DNA of 64,000 bases from Akkermansia sp. (GCA_030525455.1 JAUNER010000012.1:1-64000), one strand, 5' to 3'. Positions 43,042-53,639 are shown, counted from the first letter of the stretch. Program-made: numbers and translations. Notes: generated by a model not told the origin, from the sequence alone.

Positions 43042-45186
43042 ATGTTTAGCCGCCTAAAATTTGACTTTACACGCAGATGCTACTTTTTATTTGGAGTAGC
43101 AATGTTGTCAATTACTTGGCTGGCCTCAACCGTAATCAACATTCAGACATCTGAACTTGATAAAAATCAAAACGTAAACGACAAGGAAGGTTTAATTTCT
43201 GAAACCATACTCCCTCAACGTGGTCGCATCATGGATGCTCGTGAAGAAATCCTCACGAACAATCAATTTAGCCACACATTAATCGTTGACGGGCACCAGG
43301 TAACTGACCCAAAGACAATATGTACCACATTAGGTTACGCTATAGCGGTACATTCCGAACGTTGGGCAAAAGCAACGACGGATAAAGATAAAACGAAAGT
43401 CGCCAGATATTTCCGTTCAAAACTGCTTGCACAAGCCTTAAACGACAAAGAAAGCGATAAAGAACACAGCCTAGCACAAATCCTTATCTCAGAAGAACCG
43501 ACTCACTCCGATTCTTCATCCAAGCAAGATGATAAATACCTGCCCGAGGTTGTACGAGATTACCAATACGCCTTCCTCGACTATGCCGCTGAATTGCTAT
43601 GTCCTTATCTTACCGGCATATCAAAAGAAGATTTCATTGCCAAAGTAAAAAAACAAGATGGCAGTATTCCCAAGGGGCGAATTGTCATTTGCAAAAACCT
43701 AGCAAGCTGGCAAGTGGAAAAAATCAAAGAAATCATTGACCATGGCAGGATAGTAGGCATCCGTTTAGAAGAAAGTTCAAAACGCGTCTATTCCTCCCCG
43801 GAATGCCTTACTCACGTCATTGGTTACATTGCTCATACAGCGGAGTCCGGACCCTATCCCATTGCTCTAGCAGGACTCGAAAAAGAATTAGACGACCTGC
43901 TAATGGGGCGTAATGGGTTGCGGCAGTATAGAAAAGACAACAACAACCGCATCATCCCATCTAAAGATTCCAATTTCATCGATGCCGTCGATGGTCAAAA
44001 TGTACGTCTGAGCGTAAACATGGATTACCAAGCCATCATCGAAGAAGAACTTGATGCGGCTCTAAACATTTATACAGACGAAACACATAAACCAAGAGGA
44101 TGTATCATCGTTATAGAACCCAAAACAGGGAGCATCCTCGCCATAGCCAGCCGCCCACACTATAATTTAAATACCAGAAAAGGCATCTCCGAAGGAGCAT
44201 TCCATTATGCTGTACAGGGGCTCTACGAACCTGGTTCCACCTTCAAAGTAATCGCCGCGACCGCCGCAGTTGACTCAGGGAAAGCAAAGTTTGATACCCC
44301 GATAAGCTGCAGACCATGCACAGACCACGGGGTACGAGTAGTTACAGACAGCCCCCGAAGCTTAGGAGATACAAATGTAGCCGGAGTACTTCGCGTCTCC
44401 AGTAATCCCGGTGCATACCGAGTAGCACAAAAGGCAGGACCTGAAATTTACGAAGAATACATCCGCAAATTTGGCTTGCGGGAACCAGTAGACATTCAAT
44501 TATCCGGTGCAGCAAAACCTCAAATGCAGCCTATCTTCAAAGAAGAAATAGAACCTAACGGCAAAAAAAAGAAAATTCCCCAATGGACTAATTTTTCTCG
44601 TCTCACTTATGGTTATGCAACGACGGTTTCGCCCCTCCACATTGCCATGATTTATGCCACCATAGCCAATAATGGCGTACGGATGAAACCTCGCCTCATT
44701 GATGGCATCTATCATAATAACGGCACATTTCAATATAACCCACCGGTAGAAATTTGCCGAGTCATGAAAGAGTCCACAGCCAAGGGGTTAAAAGACGCAC
44801 TCTTTCATGTAACAGATAACAATGGCACAGCAAAAAATGCCAGAGTGCCAGACTACGATGTAGGAGGAAAAACCGGAACTGCCCATAAAACCAAACCGAG
44901 CGGTGGCTATTATACAGACCGCTACACCGTATCATTTGTAGGCATGTTACCAGCACACGACCCACGATTCATCTGCCTAGTCGTCATTGAAGACCCGACA
45001 ACGGCACTACACAAGGTTGGTGGCGGTTCCGTATGTGCCCCCATTTTCAGAAAAGTGGCGACACGACTTGCCGCCGTCATGAACATTCCAAAAACCGGTA
45101 ATAACAACGGCAAACCGCCTAAGCCATACGACCCATTCAAAAATAAGAAAAAAACCACAGTTAGTTCAACAAAGAAACCTTCCTAA
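43042..45186 (+). CDS. ftsI: Septal peptidoglycan transpeptidase (FtsI/PBP3-like)
   Basis: The 714-residue class B penicillin-binding protein has an N-terminal membrane anchor, a PBP dimerisation region (ILPQRGRIMDAREEILTNNQ) and the transpeptidase domain. The active-site motifs are S399-T-F-K402, the SSN triad at 453-455 and KTG at 610-612. The C-terminal tail is Lys/Pro-rich. It sits between ftsL and murE as in other dcw clusters and should cross-link septal peptidoglycan with FtsW. Confidence 0.93.
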   Translation: MFSRLKFDFTRRCYFLFGVAMLSITWLASTVINIQTSELDKNQNVNDKEGLISETILPQRGRIMDAREEILTNNQFSHTLIVDGHQVTDPKTICTTLGYAIAVHSERWAKATTDKDKTKVARYFRSKLLAQALNDKESDKEHSLAQILISEEPTHSDSSSKQDDKYLPEVVRDYQYAFLDYAAELLCPYLTGISKEDFIAKVKKQDGSIPKGRIVICKNLASWQVEKIKEIIDHGRIVGIRLEESSKRVYSSPECLTHVIGYIAHTAESGPYPIALAGLEKELDDLLMGRNGLRQYRKDNNNRIIPSKDSNFIDAVDGQNVRLSVNMDYQAIIEEELDAALNIYTDETHKPRGCIIVIEPKTGSILAIASRPHYNLNTRKGISEGAFHYAVQGLYEPGSTFKVIAATAAVDSGKAKFDTPISCRPCTDHGVRVVTDSPRSLGDTNVAGVLRVSSNPGAYRVAQKAGPEIYEEYIRKFGLREPVDIQLSGAAKPQMQPIFKEEIEPNGKKKKIPQWTNFSRLTYGYATTVSPLHIAMIYATIANNGVRMKPRLIDGIYHNNGTFQYNPPVEICRVMKESTAKGLKDALFHVTDNNGTAKNARVPDYDVGGKTGTAHKTKPSGGYYTDRYTVSFVGMLPAHDPRFICLVVIEDPTTALHKVGGGSVCAPIFRKVATRLAAVMNIPKTGNNNGKPPKPYDPFKNKKKTTVSSTKKPS

Positions 45187-45200
45187 TAATAGGCAAAACC

Positions 45201-46700
45201 ATGAAGTTACTCACTCTTCTAAAAGCTCTACCAAGTTACAACCTCACAGGCTCTGCTCACACAAAAGTATCTCACTTAGAGTGCGATAGTCGCAAAGTAC
45301 TCCCAGGCACCTGTTATGTAGCCCTTTCCGGCACCAAAGTTGATGCCCATCAATTCATACCAGAAGCCATTCGTCGCGGGGCCTGTGCCATTGTAGCAGA
45401 ATCTCCCGTCAGCCAAGAAGCACGTGATAAAAACATACCATGGGTAGAAGTAAAAAACACCCGACTAGCCATTAGTTTACTAGGCGGTGCATGGAACAAT
45501 CATCCATCTCGCCACATGTGCATGATTGGAGTAACCGGCACAAATGGCAAAACAACAACCACCTATATCATTCACGCACTAATGAAAAAAGCATGGATGC
45601 GTGCAGGGTTAATTGGCACAATCGCCTATGATAATGGGGATAGTATTACCCCGTCCACTCACACCACACCCGGTCCGCTCGAACTCCAGGGCTTGCTTAA
45701 ACAAATGGCCACAAATGGATGCCAAGGTGTGTCTATGGAAGTCTCATCTCATGCCCTAGACCAAGAAAGAACAATGGGCATTAACTTTAATGTAGCAGTC
45801 TTTACCAACCTTACACAAGACCATCTAGACTACCACCGCACAATGGAAAATTACTTCCAAGCGAAGGTAAAACTATTTGAACAGCTAAGCAAAACCACGA
45901 AAAATCGCCAAAAACCCGTAGCTGTTATCAACATAGATGACCCATGGGGACGAAAACTTGTTGATCTATTCTCAAACCGATTAACGATTAAAACCTATGG
46001 TTCATCTCTAGGGGCAGACTTCCGTATGTCTGTACACCATGTAAACTTCAAAGGTAGCGAATATGAACTTAATTACAAAGGGAAAAGCTACCTCGTACGC
46101 GTTCCACTGATTGGCAAATTCAATATGTACAATAGCTTAGCCGCACTAGCCGCTGTCATTAGTGCCGGGATGCCCGTACGCGATGCCATAGCCAACCTAC
46201 AAACAGTACCGCAAGTACCGGGGCGTCTGGAACTCTACTCACACCCTTGTGGTTCACAAGTTTACATTGACTATGCCCACACACCGGATGCACTGGAAAA
46301 CGTGTGCAAAACACTCAAAGAAATATGTAGCAGACGTCTCATTACAGTATTTGGCTGTGGTGGCGACAGAGACAAAGGCAAACGCCCCCTCATGGGCGAA
46401 GTAGCCGCACGCTATTCTGATGCTTGCATCGTCACTACTGATAACCCACGAAACGAAGAACCTCTCTCTATCATCAACGACATCACTCAAGGAATGCCTG
46501 AAGGCCGATTTGCCGTCATTCCAGATAGAGCTCGTGCCATCGCCTACGCTATTGAAGAATCTCGTTTAGGTGACATCGTCCTCATTGCCGGGAAAGGTCA
46601 TGAAAATTATCAAGAACTTGCCTCCGGTAAAATCAATTATAGTGATGCACGCGAAGTGCGTCGCAACTTACGCACTCAAGAATCTCCCTCTCAACTTTAA
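45201..46700 (+). CDS. murE: UDP-MurNAc-tripeptide synthetase (meso-DAP-adding)
   Basis: MurE adds the third stem-peptide residue. The 499-residue product has the ATP loop GVTGTNGKTTTTYI, THTTPGPLELQGLL and VSSHALDQERT motifs, and DNPR at 414-417, the signature for meso-diaminopimelate rather than lysine. That agrees with the dapA-dapB genes in this window. It lies 14 bp after ftsI and 15 bp before murF. Confidence 0.95.
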   Translation: MKLLTLLKALPSYNLTGSAHTKVSHLECDSRKVLPGTCYVALSGTKVDAHQFIPEAIRRGACAIVAESPVSQEARDKNIPWVEVKNTRLAISLLGGAWNNHPSRHMCMIGVTGTNGKTTTTYIIHALMKKAWMRAGLIGTIAYDNGDSITPSTHTTPGPLELQGLLKQMATNGCQGVSMEVSSHALDQERTMGINFNVAVFTNLTQDHLDYHRTMENYFQAKVKLFEQLSKTTKNRQKPVAVINIDDPWGRKLVDLFSNRLTIKTYGSSLGADFRMSVHHVNFKGSEYELNYKGKSYLVRVPLIGKFNMYNSLAALAAVISAGMPVRDAIANLQTVPQVPGRLELYSHPCGSQVYIDYAHTPDALENVCKTLKEICSRRLITVFGCGGDRDKGKRPLMGEVAARYSDACIVTTDNPRNEEPLSIINDITQGMPEGRFAVIPDRARAIAYAIEESRLGDIVLIAGKGHENYQELASGKINYSDAREVRRNLRTQESPSQL

Positions 46701-46715
46701 ACCACACACTCTATC

Positions 46716-48086
46716 ATGATTTCTCTCTCTGCCATTGGAATTTGCAATGCTATTCATGGTCGCCACGTCGGTGGACCATTAGATAGAGTTGTCTCCGGTG
46801 GCGTTTGCACAGATACCAGAGCATTACGTCCCCACTGTGTATTTGTGGCACTAAGTGGAGAAAAATTTGATGGGAATCTTTTTGCGCCGCAAGCCTCGAA
46901 AGAAGCCGCAGTCGTCATCGTCAGTCGCGTAGAACCGGGGATGGATGAATCCTGTGCCGTTCTACTCGTTGACGACACCCTAAAAGCCCTCCAAGACCTT
47001 GCGACATGGTGGCGAAGCTGTCTCTCCCCGATAGTCATAGGCTTAACAGGCTCAAATGGCAAAACCTCTACAAAAGACCTCTGTGCCTCTGTACTAGCAC
47101 AAGGGTTCAAAACCATAGCCACCAAAGGGAACCTTAACAATCACATAGGCGTACCACTCAGCATCTTAGAAGCATCGCCCGATGTAGAAGCGGCCGTTTG
47201 GGAAATGGGCATGAATCATCGTAGCGAATTAGCCCCACTTTGTGCCATGACCCAACCAACAATTGGAATTATCACCAGTATTGGCTCGTCACACATTGAG
47301 TTTTTAGGGACTAGAGAAAACATAGCCCTTGAAAAATGCACAGTTGCCAAAGCACTTCCGGCAGATGGCTATATGATTTATCCGGTCGACTGTGCATTTG
47401 CAGAAATGATTCAGTCATCGACGGAAGCAACCTGTATTTCATGCGGGATTGAACAAGGAGTTGTTCAGGCAAAAGACCTTTGCACTACTTCATTTGGCTC
47501 ACGCTTCGCCTTACATTTACCGGAAAGAGAACCTCTGACAGTAGAACTGCCCATTCATGGTCGTCACATGGTTTGCAATGCACTACTTGCTGCGGCTACC
47601 GGATGGGTTTGTGGCTTAAGCACCGAGCAAATTGCCCAAGGATTATCGGCTATAAAACTCACACACGGCAGATTGCACTGTGAAAAAATCAACGACATCC
47701 TTGTCATTGATGATACATACAATGCCAATCCCGACTCTATGGTAGCCGCCCTTGTAACAACAGCTGAACTACCATGTCGAGGGCGACGAATTGCCGTATT
47801 AGGCAAAATGGGAGAACTGGGCGATTTTTCTGAAAAAGGGCACATCATCGTTGGCAAAAAAGCCGAAGAATTAGCTTTCGATATCGTTATCAGCGTTGGA
47901 GACCAAGCTCAAATTATCACCCAAGTCATCACCAATAGAGACACCGAAACCCACCACTTTAGCTCCGCAGAAGAAGCCGCTACATGGCTAAAGAGCACAC
48001 TCCATAGCGAAGATATTATTCTCTTTAAAGGGAGCCGCTCCGCCAGAATGGAAGAAACACTTAAAAAAACATTTTCAACCAATTAA
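46716..48086 (+). CDS. murF: UDP-MurNAc-tripeptide:D-Ala-D-Ala ligase
   Basis: MurF adds the D-Ala-D-Ala dipeptide made by Ddl (also in the cluster). The 456-residue product has GLTGSNGKTSTKDLC, AVWEMGMNHRSELAPL, DDTYNANPDSM and the ending LFKGSRSARMEE, all MurF hallmarks. It is 3 bp upstream of mraY. Confidence 0.94.
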   Translation: MISLSAIGICNAIHGRHVGGPLDRVVSGGVCTDTRALRPHCVFVALSGEKFDGNLFAPQASKEAAVVIVSRVEPGMDESCAVLLVDDTLKALQDLATWWRSCLSPIVIGLTGSNGKTSTKDLCASVLAQGFKTIATKGNLNNHIGVPLSILEASPDVEAAVWEMGMNHRSELAPLCAMTQPTIGIITSIGSSHIEFLGTRENIALEKCTVAKALPADGYMIYPVDCAFAEMIQSSTEATCISCGIEQGVVQAKDLCTTSFGSRFALHLPEREPLTVELPIHGRHMVCNALLAAATGWVCGLSTEQIAQGLSAIKLTHGRLHCEKINDILVIDDTYNANPDSMVAALVTTAELPCRGRRIAVLGKMGELGDFSEKGHIIVGKKAEELAFDIVISVGDQAQIITQVITNRDTETHHFSSAEEAATWLKSTLHSEDIILFKGSRSARMEETLKKTFSTN

Positions 48087-48089
48087 ACC

Positions 48090-49187
48090 ATGACCAGTCT
48101 CATCGAATTACCTATGCCCTTTCTAGCAAGCCCCCTCACCAGGGCTCTGCTGGCAGGGCTACTAGCATTTGGCCTAACAGTCAGTTTTGCTCCGCGTGTT
48201 ATTCGAGCTCTTATTTCTCTTAAAATAGGTCAACCTATACGCACCGCTGAAGAAGTACACAAACTAGCAGAGCTACACGGGGCAAAGGCCGGCACCCCAA
48301 CTATGGGGGGTGTTTTAATCGTAGGCTCGATGCTCGTAAGTACATTATTATGTGCTGACCTCAGCAATCCATTTATCATCTCATGCTTATTAGTCACCTT
48401 AATTTTGGGATTACTAGGTTTTCGAGATGACTATCTGAAAGTAGCACTCAAAAGTTCAGACGGCATCTCTGCCAGAAAAAAACTCATCGTTCAACTCATT
48501 GCCGGCATCGTGGGGGTATCCTGCCTACTTCTCTTCCCCAGTGGTACTGAGCGGATTGACTTATGTGACTTTGCCACAAGCATATTTATACCATTTTATG
48601 GTACGATTAATTTACCATGGTACATTTACCTTGGATTTGGGGCAATCGTTGTACTATCTGCCTCAAATGCAGTCAACCTCACAGACGGGCTAGATGGTCT
48701 GGCTTCCGGATGTTCGATTATTTCCGGGTTTACATACGCAGCCATAGCGTACTGCTGTGCAACTATTGGATTTGCCGAACAATTCCACGTTCCCTACCAT
48801 CCGGGCTTATCAGAATTATGCGTCTTTATCATGTCCATGGTGGGTGGGTGTCTGGGCTTTTTATGGTATAATTGCTATCCTGCCAAAGTCTTTATGGGAG
48901 ATACAGGGTCTCTCGCATTAGGCGGAGCCTTTGGTATGATTGCCGTATGCACCGGGCAAGAACTCCTGTTCATCATTATTGGGGGCATATTTGTCATGGA
49001 AGCCACCTCCGTTGTCCTACAAGTTGGCAGTTATAAACTACGTGGGGGCAAAAGAATTTTCCGCATGGCTCCTATCCATCACCATTTTGAACTTGGGGGA
49101 TGGAAAGAAACTCAAGTTTTCGTACGCTTCTGTATGATAGCACTATTGCTATCCTTACTAGGGTTATCATTACTCATTTCTGCATAA
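48090..49187 (+). CDS. mraY: Phospho-MurNAc-pentapeptide translocase
   Basis: MraY joins phospho-MurNAc-pentapeptide to undecaprenyl phosphate, forming lipid I in the inner membrane. The 365-residue product has about ten membrane segments and the motifs GTPTMGGVLI, GFRDDYLKV, NLTDGLDGLASG, MGDTGSLALGG and HHHFELGGW. Length and position are standard. Confidence 0.95.
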   Translation: MTSLIELPMPFLASPLTRALLAGLLAFGLTVSFAPRVIRALISLKIGQPIRTAEEVHKLAELHGAKAGTPTMGGVLIVGSMLVSTLLCADLSNPFIISCLLVTLILGLLGFRDDYLKVALKSSDGISARKKLIVQLIAGIVGVSCLLLFPSGTERIDLCDFATSIFIPFYGTINLPWYIYLGFGAIVVLSASNAVNLTDGLDGLASGCSIISGFTYAAIAYCCATIGFAEQFHVPYHPGLSELCVFIMSMVGGCLGFLWYNCYPAKVFMGDTGSLALGGAFGMIAVCTGQELLFIIIGGIFVMEATSVVLQVGSYKLRGGKRIFRMAPIHHHFELGGWKETQVFVRFCMIALLLSLLGLSLLISA

Positions 49188-49196
49188 CAATTTACC

Positions 49197-50504
49197 ATGA
49201 ATCTAAAAAACCTAAAAGTTGCCATACTGGGAGCAGGTCGAAGCGGGAAAGCGGCGGCACGCCTGGCCATGAAATACGGGGCTCAGGTCAGAGTATTTGA
49301 TAGTGCGACGGCAGTAAGCAACTGGCCGGAAGACATTCCCCTAACGACCTCAGCCACCACAGACGACGGCAAAGAATATGCCGCTGATTTGGTAGTCATC
49401 TCCCCCGGCATCGAAACAAACTGCGAGTTTGTCACTTCATTTGCCGGCGAGGGTGTTGAAATCATTGGCGAGATGGAACTTGCGGCGAGATTTTTCACTG
49501 GCAAAATCATTGCCATTACCGGCACAAATGGGAAAACAACCACCACAGCACTATTAGAAAAAATCCTCATCCATGCCGGCAAAACGACAGTAGCTTGTGG
49601 GAATTATGGCTTACCCATAGCCGAGGTTTTGCTATTCGACGAAATACCTGAAATTCTAGCTCTGGAAGTCAGCTCATTCCAGCTAGAAACCATTCGTGAT
49701 TTTCACCCTGACATCGCAATTTGGCTAAACTTTGCACCGGACCACATGGACCGCTATACGAAAATCGAAGACTACTACAATGCAAAGCTTAGAATTTTCG
49801 AAAACATGGGCTCACAGGATTTAGCTATCATTCGCACAGGAGAAGCCATCCCTCCACTTCACGCTGCCATTCAAACGTTCAGCTCAGAGAGTGATGACGC
49901 CACTCTAAGTTACCGAGACGGGAAAATCTACGAACAAGAAACTCCCATACTCGACCTTTCCGAAACAGTTCTTTATCAGCGACACAATGCCGAAAACGTT
50001 ATGGCTGTAACGCTTGCGGTACGCCACCTAGGAATTTCTACGGAAAGTATCCAAGAGGTGCTCAACGAATTTTCGCCACCCGGACACAGATGCGAAATCG
50101 TATGCAAACACGACGATATTTTGTGGCTCAATGACTCCAAAGCCACCAACCTACATGCACTTGAAGCGGCACTTAAATCACAAGATGCCCCGGTCATCCT
50201 TATCGCCGGCGGGAAGGATAAAGGGCTGGACTATCATCCCTTACAACCCATGCTTGAGAAAAAAGTACGAGCATGTGTTGTATTCGGGCAAATTACAGAC
50301 CAGCTTTACGATACATTTTCACCAATCGTACCAACAGTAAAAGCAAGCGACTTAAAAGATTGCGTTGTAAAAGCACGCGAATTAGCCGAAAAAGGAGACA
50401 CCGTACTCTTCTCACCGGGCACATCATCTTTCGACATGTTTACGGGCTATGTCCAGCGTGGGCAAGCATTCCGTAATGCCGTTAACGAACTCAATTCTAA
50501 TTAA
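49197..50504 (+). CDS. murD: UDP-MurNAc-L-alanine:D-glutamate ligase
   Basis: MurD adds D-glutamate to UDP-MurNAc-L-Ala. The 435-residue product has an N-terminal Rossmann-like UDP-binding region (VAILGAGRSGKAAARLA), the ATP loop ITGTNGKTTTTALLE, LEVSSFQLETI and LNFAPDHMDRY, and the C-terminal ligase motif LFSPGTSSFDMF. It begins 9 bp after mraY. Confidence 0.95.
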   Translation: MNLKNLKVAILGAGRSGKAAARLAMKYGAQVRVFDSATAVSNWPEDIPLTTSATTDDGKEYAADLVVISPGIETNCEFVTSFAGEGVEIIGEMELAARFFTGKIIAITGTNGKTTTTALLEKILIHAGKTTVACGNYGLPIAEVLLFDEIPEILALEVSSFQLETIRDFHPDIAIWLNFAPDHMDRYTKIEDYYNAKLRIFENMGSQDLAIIRTGEAIPPLHAAIQTFSSESDDATLSYRDGKIYEQETPILDLSETVLYQRHNAENVMAVTLAVRHLGISTESIQEVLNEFSPPGHRCEIVCKHDDILWLNDSKATNLHALEAALKSQDAPVILIAGGKDKGLDYHPLQPMLEKKVRACVVFGQITDQLYDTFSPIVPTVKASDLKDCVVKARELAEKGDTVLFSPGTSSFDMFTGYVQRGQAFRNAVNELNSN

Positions 50505-50524
50505 CACACCACCATACATAAACC

Positions 50525-51364
50525 ATGAGTTATTACACAGATAAAGACCGCCGTCCGACAGGCAGATTCAAAGCAAAGAATCAACTGTTTCATCAATTCC
50601 GAGCCAAGGTAACAGAATATGGTCAGGATTTTGACTCAAATACCCCAACAGGTAAAGCCGTACGCTGGCTACTGGTGGTTGTTTTGGTCAATTTGGTTGT
50701 AGTTCTTGCCATGTATGCAAGAAAAACGTATTTCACGCCTAAAACAAAACATAGCAATGCCATCGTCAAACTGGAAGAAGCACCCAGTGTACCACAGACC
50801 GCACCGGTGGTTCATGCAGTAGTGGCACCCCAAACAACACCAAGCACCATCACCCAGCCAAGCCAAGTGGTTGCCGTTCAGCCTGTGGCAAATATCACAG
50901 CCCCGGCTCAACCCAATACCCCGGTGCTACCTACTCCGGTCGTTCAACCGCCCCCGGCCACACCGACTCCGGCAACAGCTCAACCGACAGCTACGCCAGC
51001 CGCTCCTGTTGCAGGGTCTGCTCGTCATTTGGTACAGACAGGTGATAGCTGGGAAAGCATCGCACGCGATAATAATACAACTGTCGATGCCCTAAAAGCA
51101 GTAAACCCACAGATTACACGCCTCGTCAGTGGTTACACGTTGACTATTCCTGCTAAGCCGGGAGAAATTGTCAAAGTAGTTGAAAACACTACTGAAACAA
51201 AACCGGAAGTCGTCTCTTACAAAATTAAAAAAGGCGAAACACTTTCCTCCATTGCTCGCAAGCACAAAGTTTCGTTGCGTAAGCTCATGGAATTTAACAA
51301 AATTGATGACAAAGCCGCTAAACGCATCAAAATTGGCCAAGTCATCATGATTCCTTCCAAATAA
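50525..51364 (+). CDS. Membrane-anchored LysM protein inside the dcw cluster
   Basis: The 279-residue product has one membrane segment at about residues 48-65, a long Pro/Thr/Ala/Gln-rich linker (about 80-165) and two LysM domains: one at about 168-212 (HLVQTGDSWESIARDNNTT) and one at 231-277 (YKIKKGETLSSIARKHKVS). LysM domains bind peptidoglycan glycan, so this should be a periplasmic wall-binding protein. No hydrolase domain is present. It sits between murD and ftsW, where other clusters do not have a LysM gene, 20 bp after murD. Confidence 0.85.
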   Translation: MSYYTDKDRRPTGRFKAKNQLFHQFRAKVTEYGQDFDSNTPTGKAVRWLLVVVLVNLVVVLAMYARKTYFTPKTKHSNAIVKLEEAPSVPQTAPVVHAVVAPQTTPSTITQPSQVVAVQPVANITAPAQPNTPVLPTPVVQPPPATPTPATAQPTATPAAPVAGSARHLVQTGDSWESIARDNNTTVDALKAVNPQITRLVSGYTLTIPAKPGEIVKVVENTTETKPEVVSYKIKKGETLSSIARKHKVSLRKLMEFNKIDDKAAKRIKIGQVIMIPSK

Positions 51365-51385
51365 TCATCCATATCATCTTCTGCC

Positions 51386-52528
51386 ATGTCATCAAAGGCT
51401 AGTATATTGCTTGCTTGGTTTTTCGTCATCTTCCTCTTGGTCATGGGGTTGGTAATGGTTTCCAGTACAGCAATGTGGGCAGAAGAAACACTAGACCCCT
51501 ATGAGCCCCTCTATAAGCAAACTTCCTTTGCACTTGTGGGGCTATTAGGGGCTCTGGCACTTTCCAGAATTAATTATCATATCTGGCGACAATACATTTG
51601 GCTGATTCTAGGCGTCGCTTGTGTTCTTCTTATCCTTTGTTACGTTCCGGGCATTGGTAAAGAAATCAATGGTGAACGTCGTTGGATTTCTATCGGGATG
51701 CAATTCCAACCTAGTGAATGTGCTAAGCTCTGCATGGTTATGGCCTTAGCTCATTGGATGGCACTGTACAGAGACAAAGCCAAGACCTTTATCCAAGGAG
51801 CCGTCATTCCCGGGCTAATTTTCGGCATTCCTCTAGCCCTTATTTTCTTTGAAAAAGACATGGGGACGGCAGTAGCCCTCTCTCTGGCAGGTTTCTGTGT
51901 AATGTTTGTTGGCGGGACACGAATCATTTATTTGGTTAGTGCTTTAATTCTATCCGCCGGCTTACTATACGTCATGGTTTCCGGTAGTGAGAACCGCATG
52001 AACCGCTTTAGAGCATGGAAAGACCCGGCCGCTCATGCCCAAGGTCAAGGGTTACAACAACATAGAGCAAACATCGCCCTAACACGCGGTGGCATTCACG
52101 GACTAGGCTTAGGCAACAGTGCCGAAAAACACCGCAAGCTTCCCTTTGCTCATACGGACTTTATCTATGCTCCGCTTGGCGAAGAATTTGGCTTATTTGG
52201 CACATTATCCGTGCTGTTTTCCTATGGAGGGTTTGCATTTTGTGGCATTGTCATCGCCCTCCATTGCAAAGACCACTTCGGGCGATACATGAGTGTAGGC
52301 ATTACCTCTATCGTATTTTGCCCGGCATTGCTAAACATAGCCGTTGTCACAAGTGCCGTTCCCAATACCGGGTTGCCACTCCCCTTTATCAGTTACGGGG
52401 GTACAAACCTTGTCTTTACCCTTGCCGCTCTCGGTATGCTTACCAGCATCCAACGATACTCCACTTCATCACAACCGGACTATAAACTCGTTCGTAAATA
52501 TCCAAATTCTATAGACACAAAACTATGA
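51386..52528 (+). CDS. ftsW: Septal peptidoglycan glycosyltransferase FtsW
   Basis: FtsW is the SEDS glycosyltransferase that polymerises lipid II at the septum with FtsI. The 380-residue product has about ten membrane segments and conserved SEDS motifs: KEINGERRWISIGMQFQPSE, FEKDMGTAVALS, MNRFRAWKDP, GLGLGNSAEKHRKLP-FAHTDFI, and PLPFISYGGTNL. It overlaps murG by 4 bp (ATGA). Confidence 0.95.
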   Translation: MSSKASILLAWFFVIFLLVMGLVMVSSTAMWAEETLDPYEPLYKQTSFALVGLLGALALSRINYHIWRQYIWLILGVACVLLILCYVPGIGKEINGERRWISIGMQFQPSECAKLCMVMALAHWMALYRDKAKTFIQGAVIPGLIFGIPLALIFFEKDMGTAVALSLAGFCVMFVGGTRIIYLVSALILSAGLLYVMVSGSENRMNRFRAWKDPAAHAQGQGLQQHRANIALTRGGIHGLGLGNSAEKHRKLPFAHTDFIYAPLGEEFGLFGTLSVLFSYGGFAFCGIVIALHCKDHFGRYMSVGITSIVFCPALLNIAVVTSAVPNTGLPLPFISYGGTNLVFTLAALGMLTSIQRYSTSSQPDYKLVRKYPNSIDTKL

Positions 52529-53634
52529 GCTTCAGTAATTCTACGCCATCACCACTTAGTGTCGTTATCGCCTGTGGCGGTACAGGCGGTCATTTATTCC
52601 CGGGCATTGCTGTAGCTCAGGAGTTAAAAGCCAGAGGGCACAAAGTAACCTTACTTATCTCTCAAAAGAAAGTCGATGCCAAGGCTATAGAAAAGTATGG
52701 GGATTTTGACTTTAGAGTGACCGAGGCCATTGCCATGCCTCGCATTCCGTCACTAGCCCTATTTGGATTTTCAGTAAAACTTTATAAGGCTATTCGCTAC
52801 TGTTCAGCACTACTGGATGAAGTAGGGGCAGACGTCGTGCTTGGGATGGGAGGCTTTACTTCATTCCCCCCGATTTATGCAGCACATAAGAAAGGGATAA
52901 AAACATACGTCCATGACTCCAATGCCCTCCCCGGCAAAGCAAATAGACTCACCTCCAGATGGTGTCACAAAGTGCTTTTGGGCATCGAAGAGGCCATCCA
53001 CTATTTCAAACCGGAAAAATGCGTTGTTACCGGTACCCCGATTCGGCAGGAATTAGTCCCTCTCATGGATAAAGAGCAGGCTCGACAACTTCTGCAGTTG
53101 CCTATGGATAGACAAATCGTACTTATCATGGGGGGCTCTCAGGGGGCAATGAACTTAAACACACTTGTAGTTGAAGCGGCAGCCAAATGCCCGGAATTAT
53201 GCGATTTTCTCATCATTACAGGGGCAAAGGACTATGAGCGCATTTGCAACCTTACCGCCAATATGGCCCATGTACACGTTATTGATTTCTGCTCAAACAT
53301 GGCCGCGGCATACGCTGCCACAGATTTAGTGATAGCACGCTCCGGAGCTTCCAGCCTTACAGAACTGGCTCACATGGGTAAAGGGGCACTTCTTATCCCC
53401 TATCCTCATGCGGCCGATGACCACCAAGCTCACAATGCCAGAGTATTTGCCGCTCATGGTGCAGCTCACATGATTAGAGAAGAGTCGTTAAGTGCAGATA
53501 AAATTCACTCATTCCTTCAAGAAACATTCAATAATCCTGAAGTTTTAGCAGATTTGAATGAATGTGCTTTACGTCTGGACTTTCCTGATGCAGTATCTAG
53601 AATAGCCAGTGTCATAGAATCCTCACACAACTAA
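52525..53634 (+). CDS. murG: UDP-GlcNAc:lipid I N-acetylglucosaminyltransferase
   Basis: MurG makes lipid II at the inner face of the membrane. The 369-residue product has GGTGGHLFPGIAVAQEL, VLGMGGFTSFPPIYAAH, HDSNALPGKANR, VLIMGGSQGAMNLN and IARSGASSLTELAHMG. The start codon overlaps the ftsW stop, indicating translational coupling. Confidence 0.96.
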   Translation: MSFSNSTPSPLSVVIACGGTGGHLFPGIAVAQELKARGHKVTLLISQKKVDAKAIEKYGDFDFRVTEAIAMPRIPSLALFGFSVKLYKAIRYCSALLDEVGADVVLGMGGFTSFPPIYAAHKKGIKTYVHDSNALPGKANRLTSRWCHKVLLGIEEAIHYFKPEKCVVTGTPIRQELVPLMDKEQARQLLQLPMDRQIVLIMGGSQGAMNLNTLVVEAAAKCPELCDFLIITGAKDYERICNLTANMAHVHVIDFCSNMAAAYAATDLVIARSGASSLTELAHMGKGALLIPYPHAADDHQAHNARVFAAHGAAHMIREESLSADKIHSFLQETFNNPEVLADLNECALRLDFPDAVSRIASVIESSHN

Positions 53635-53639
53635 CAGCC

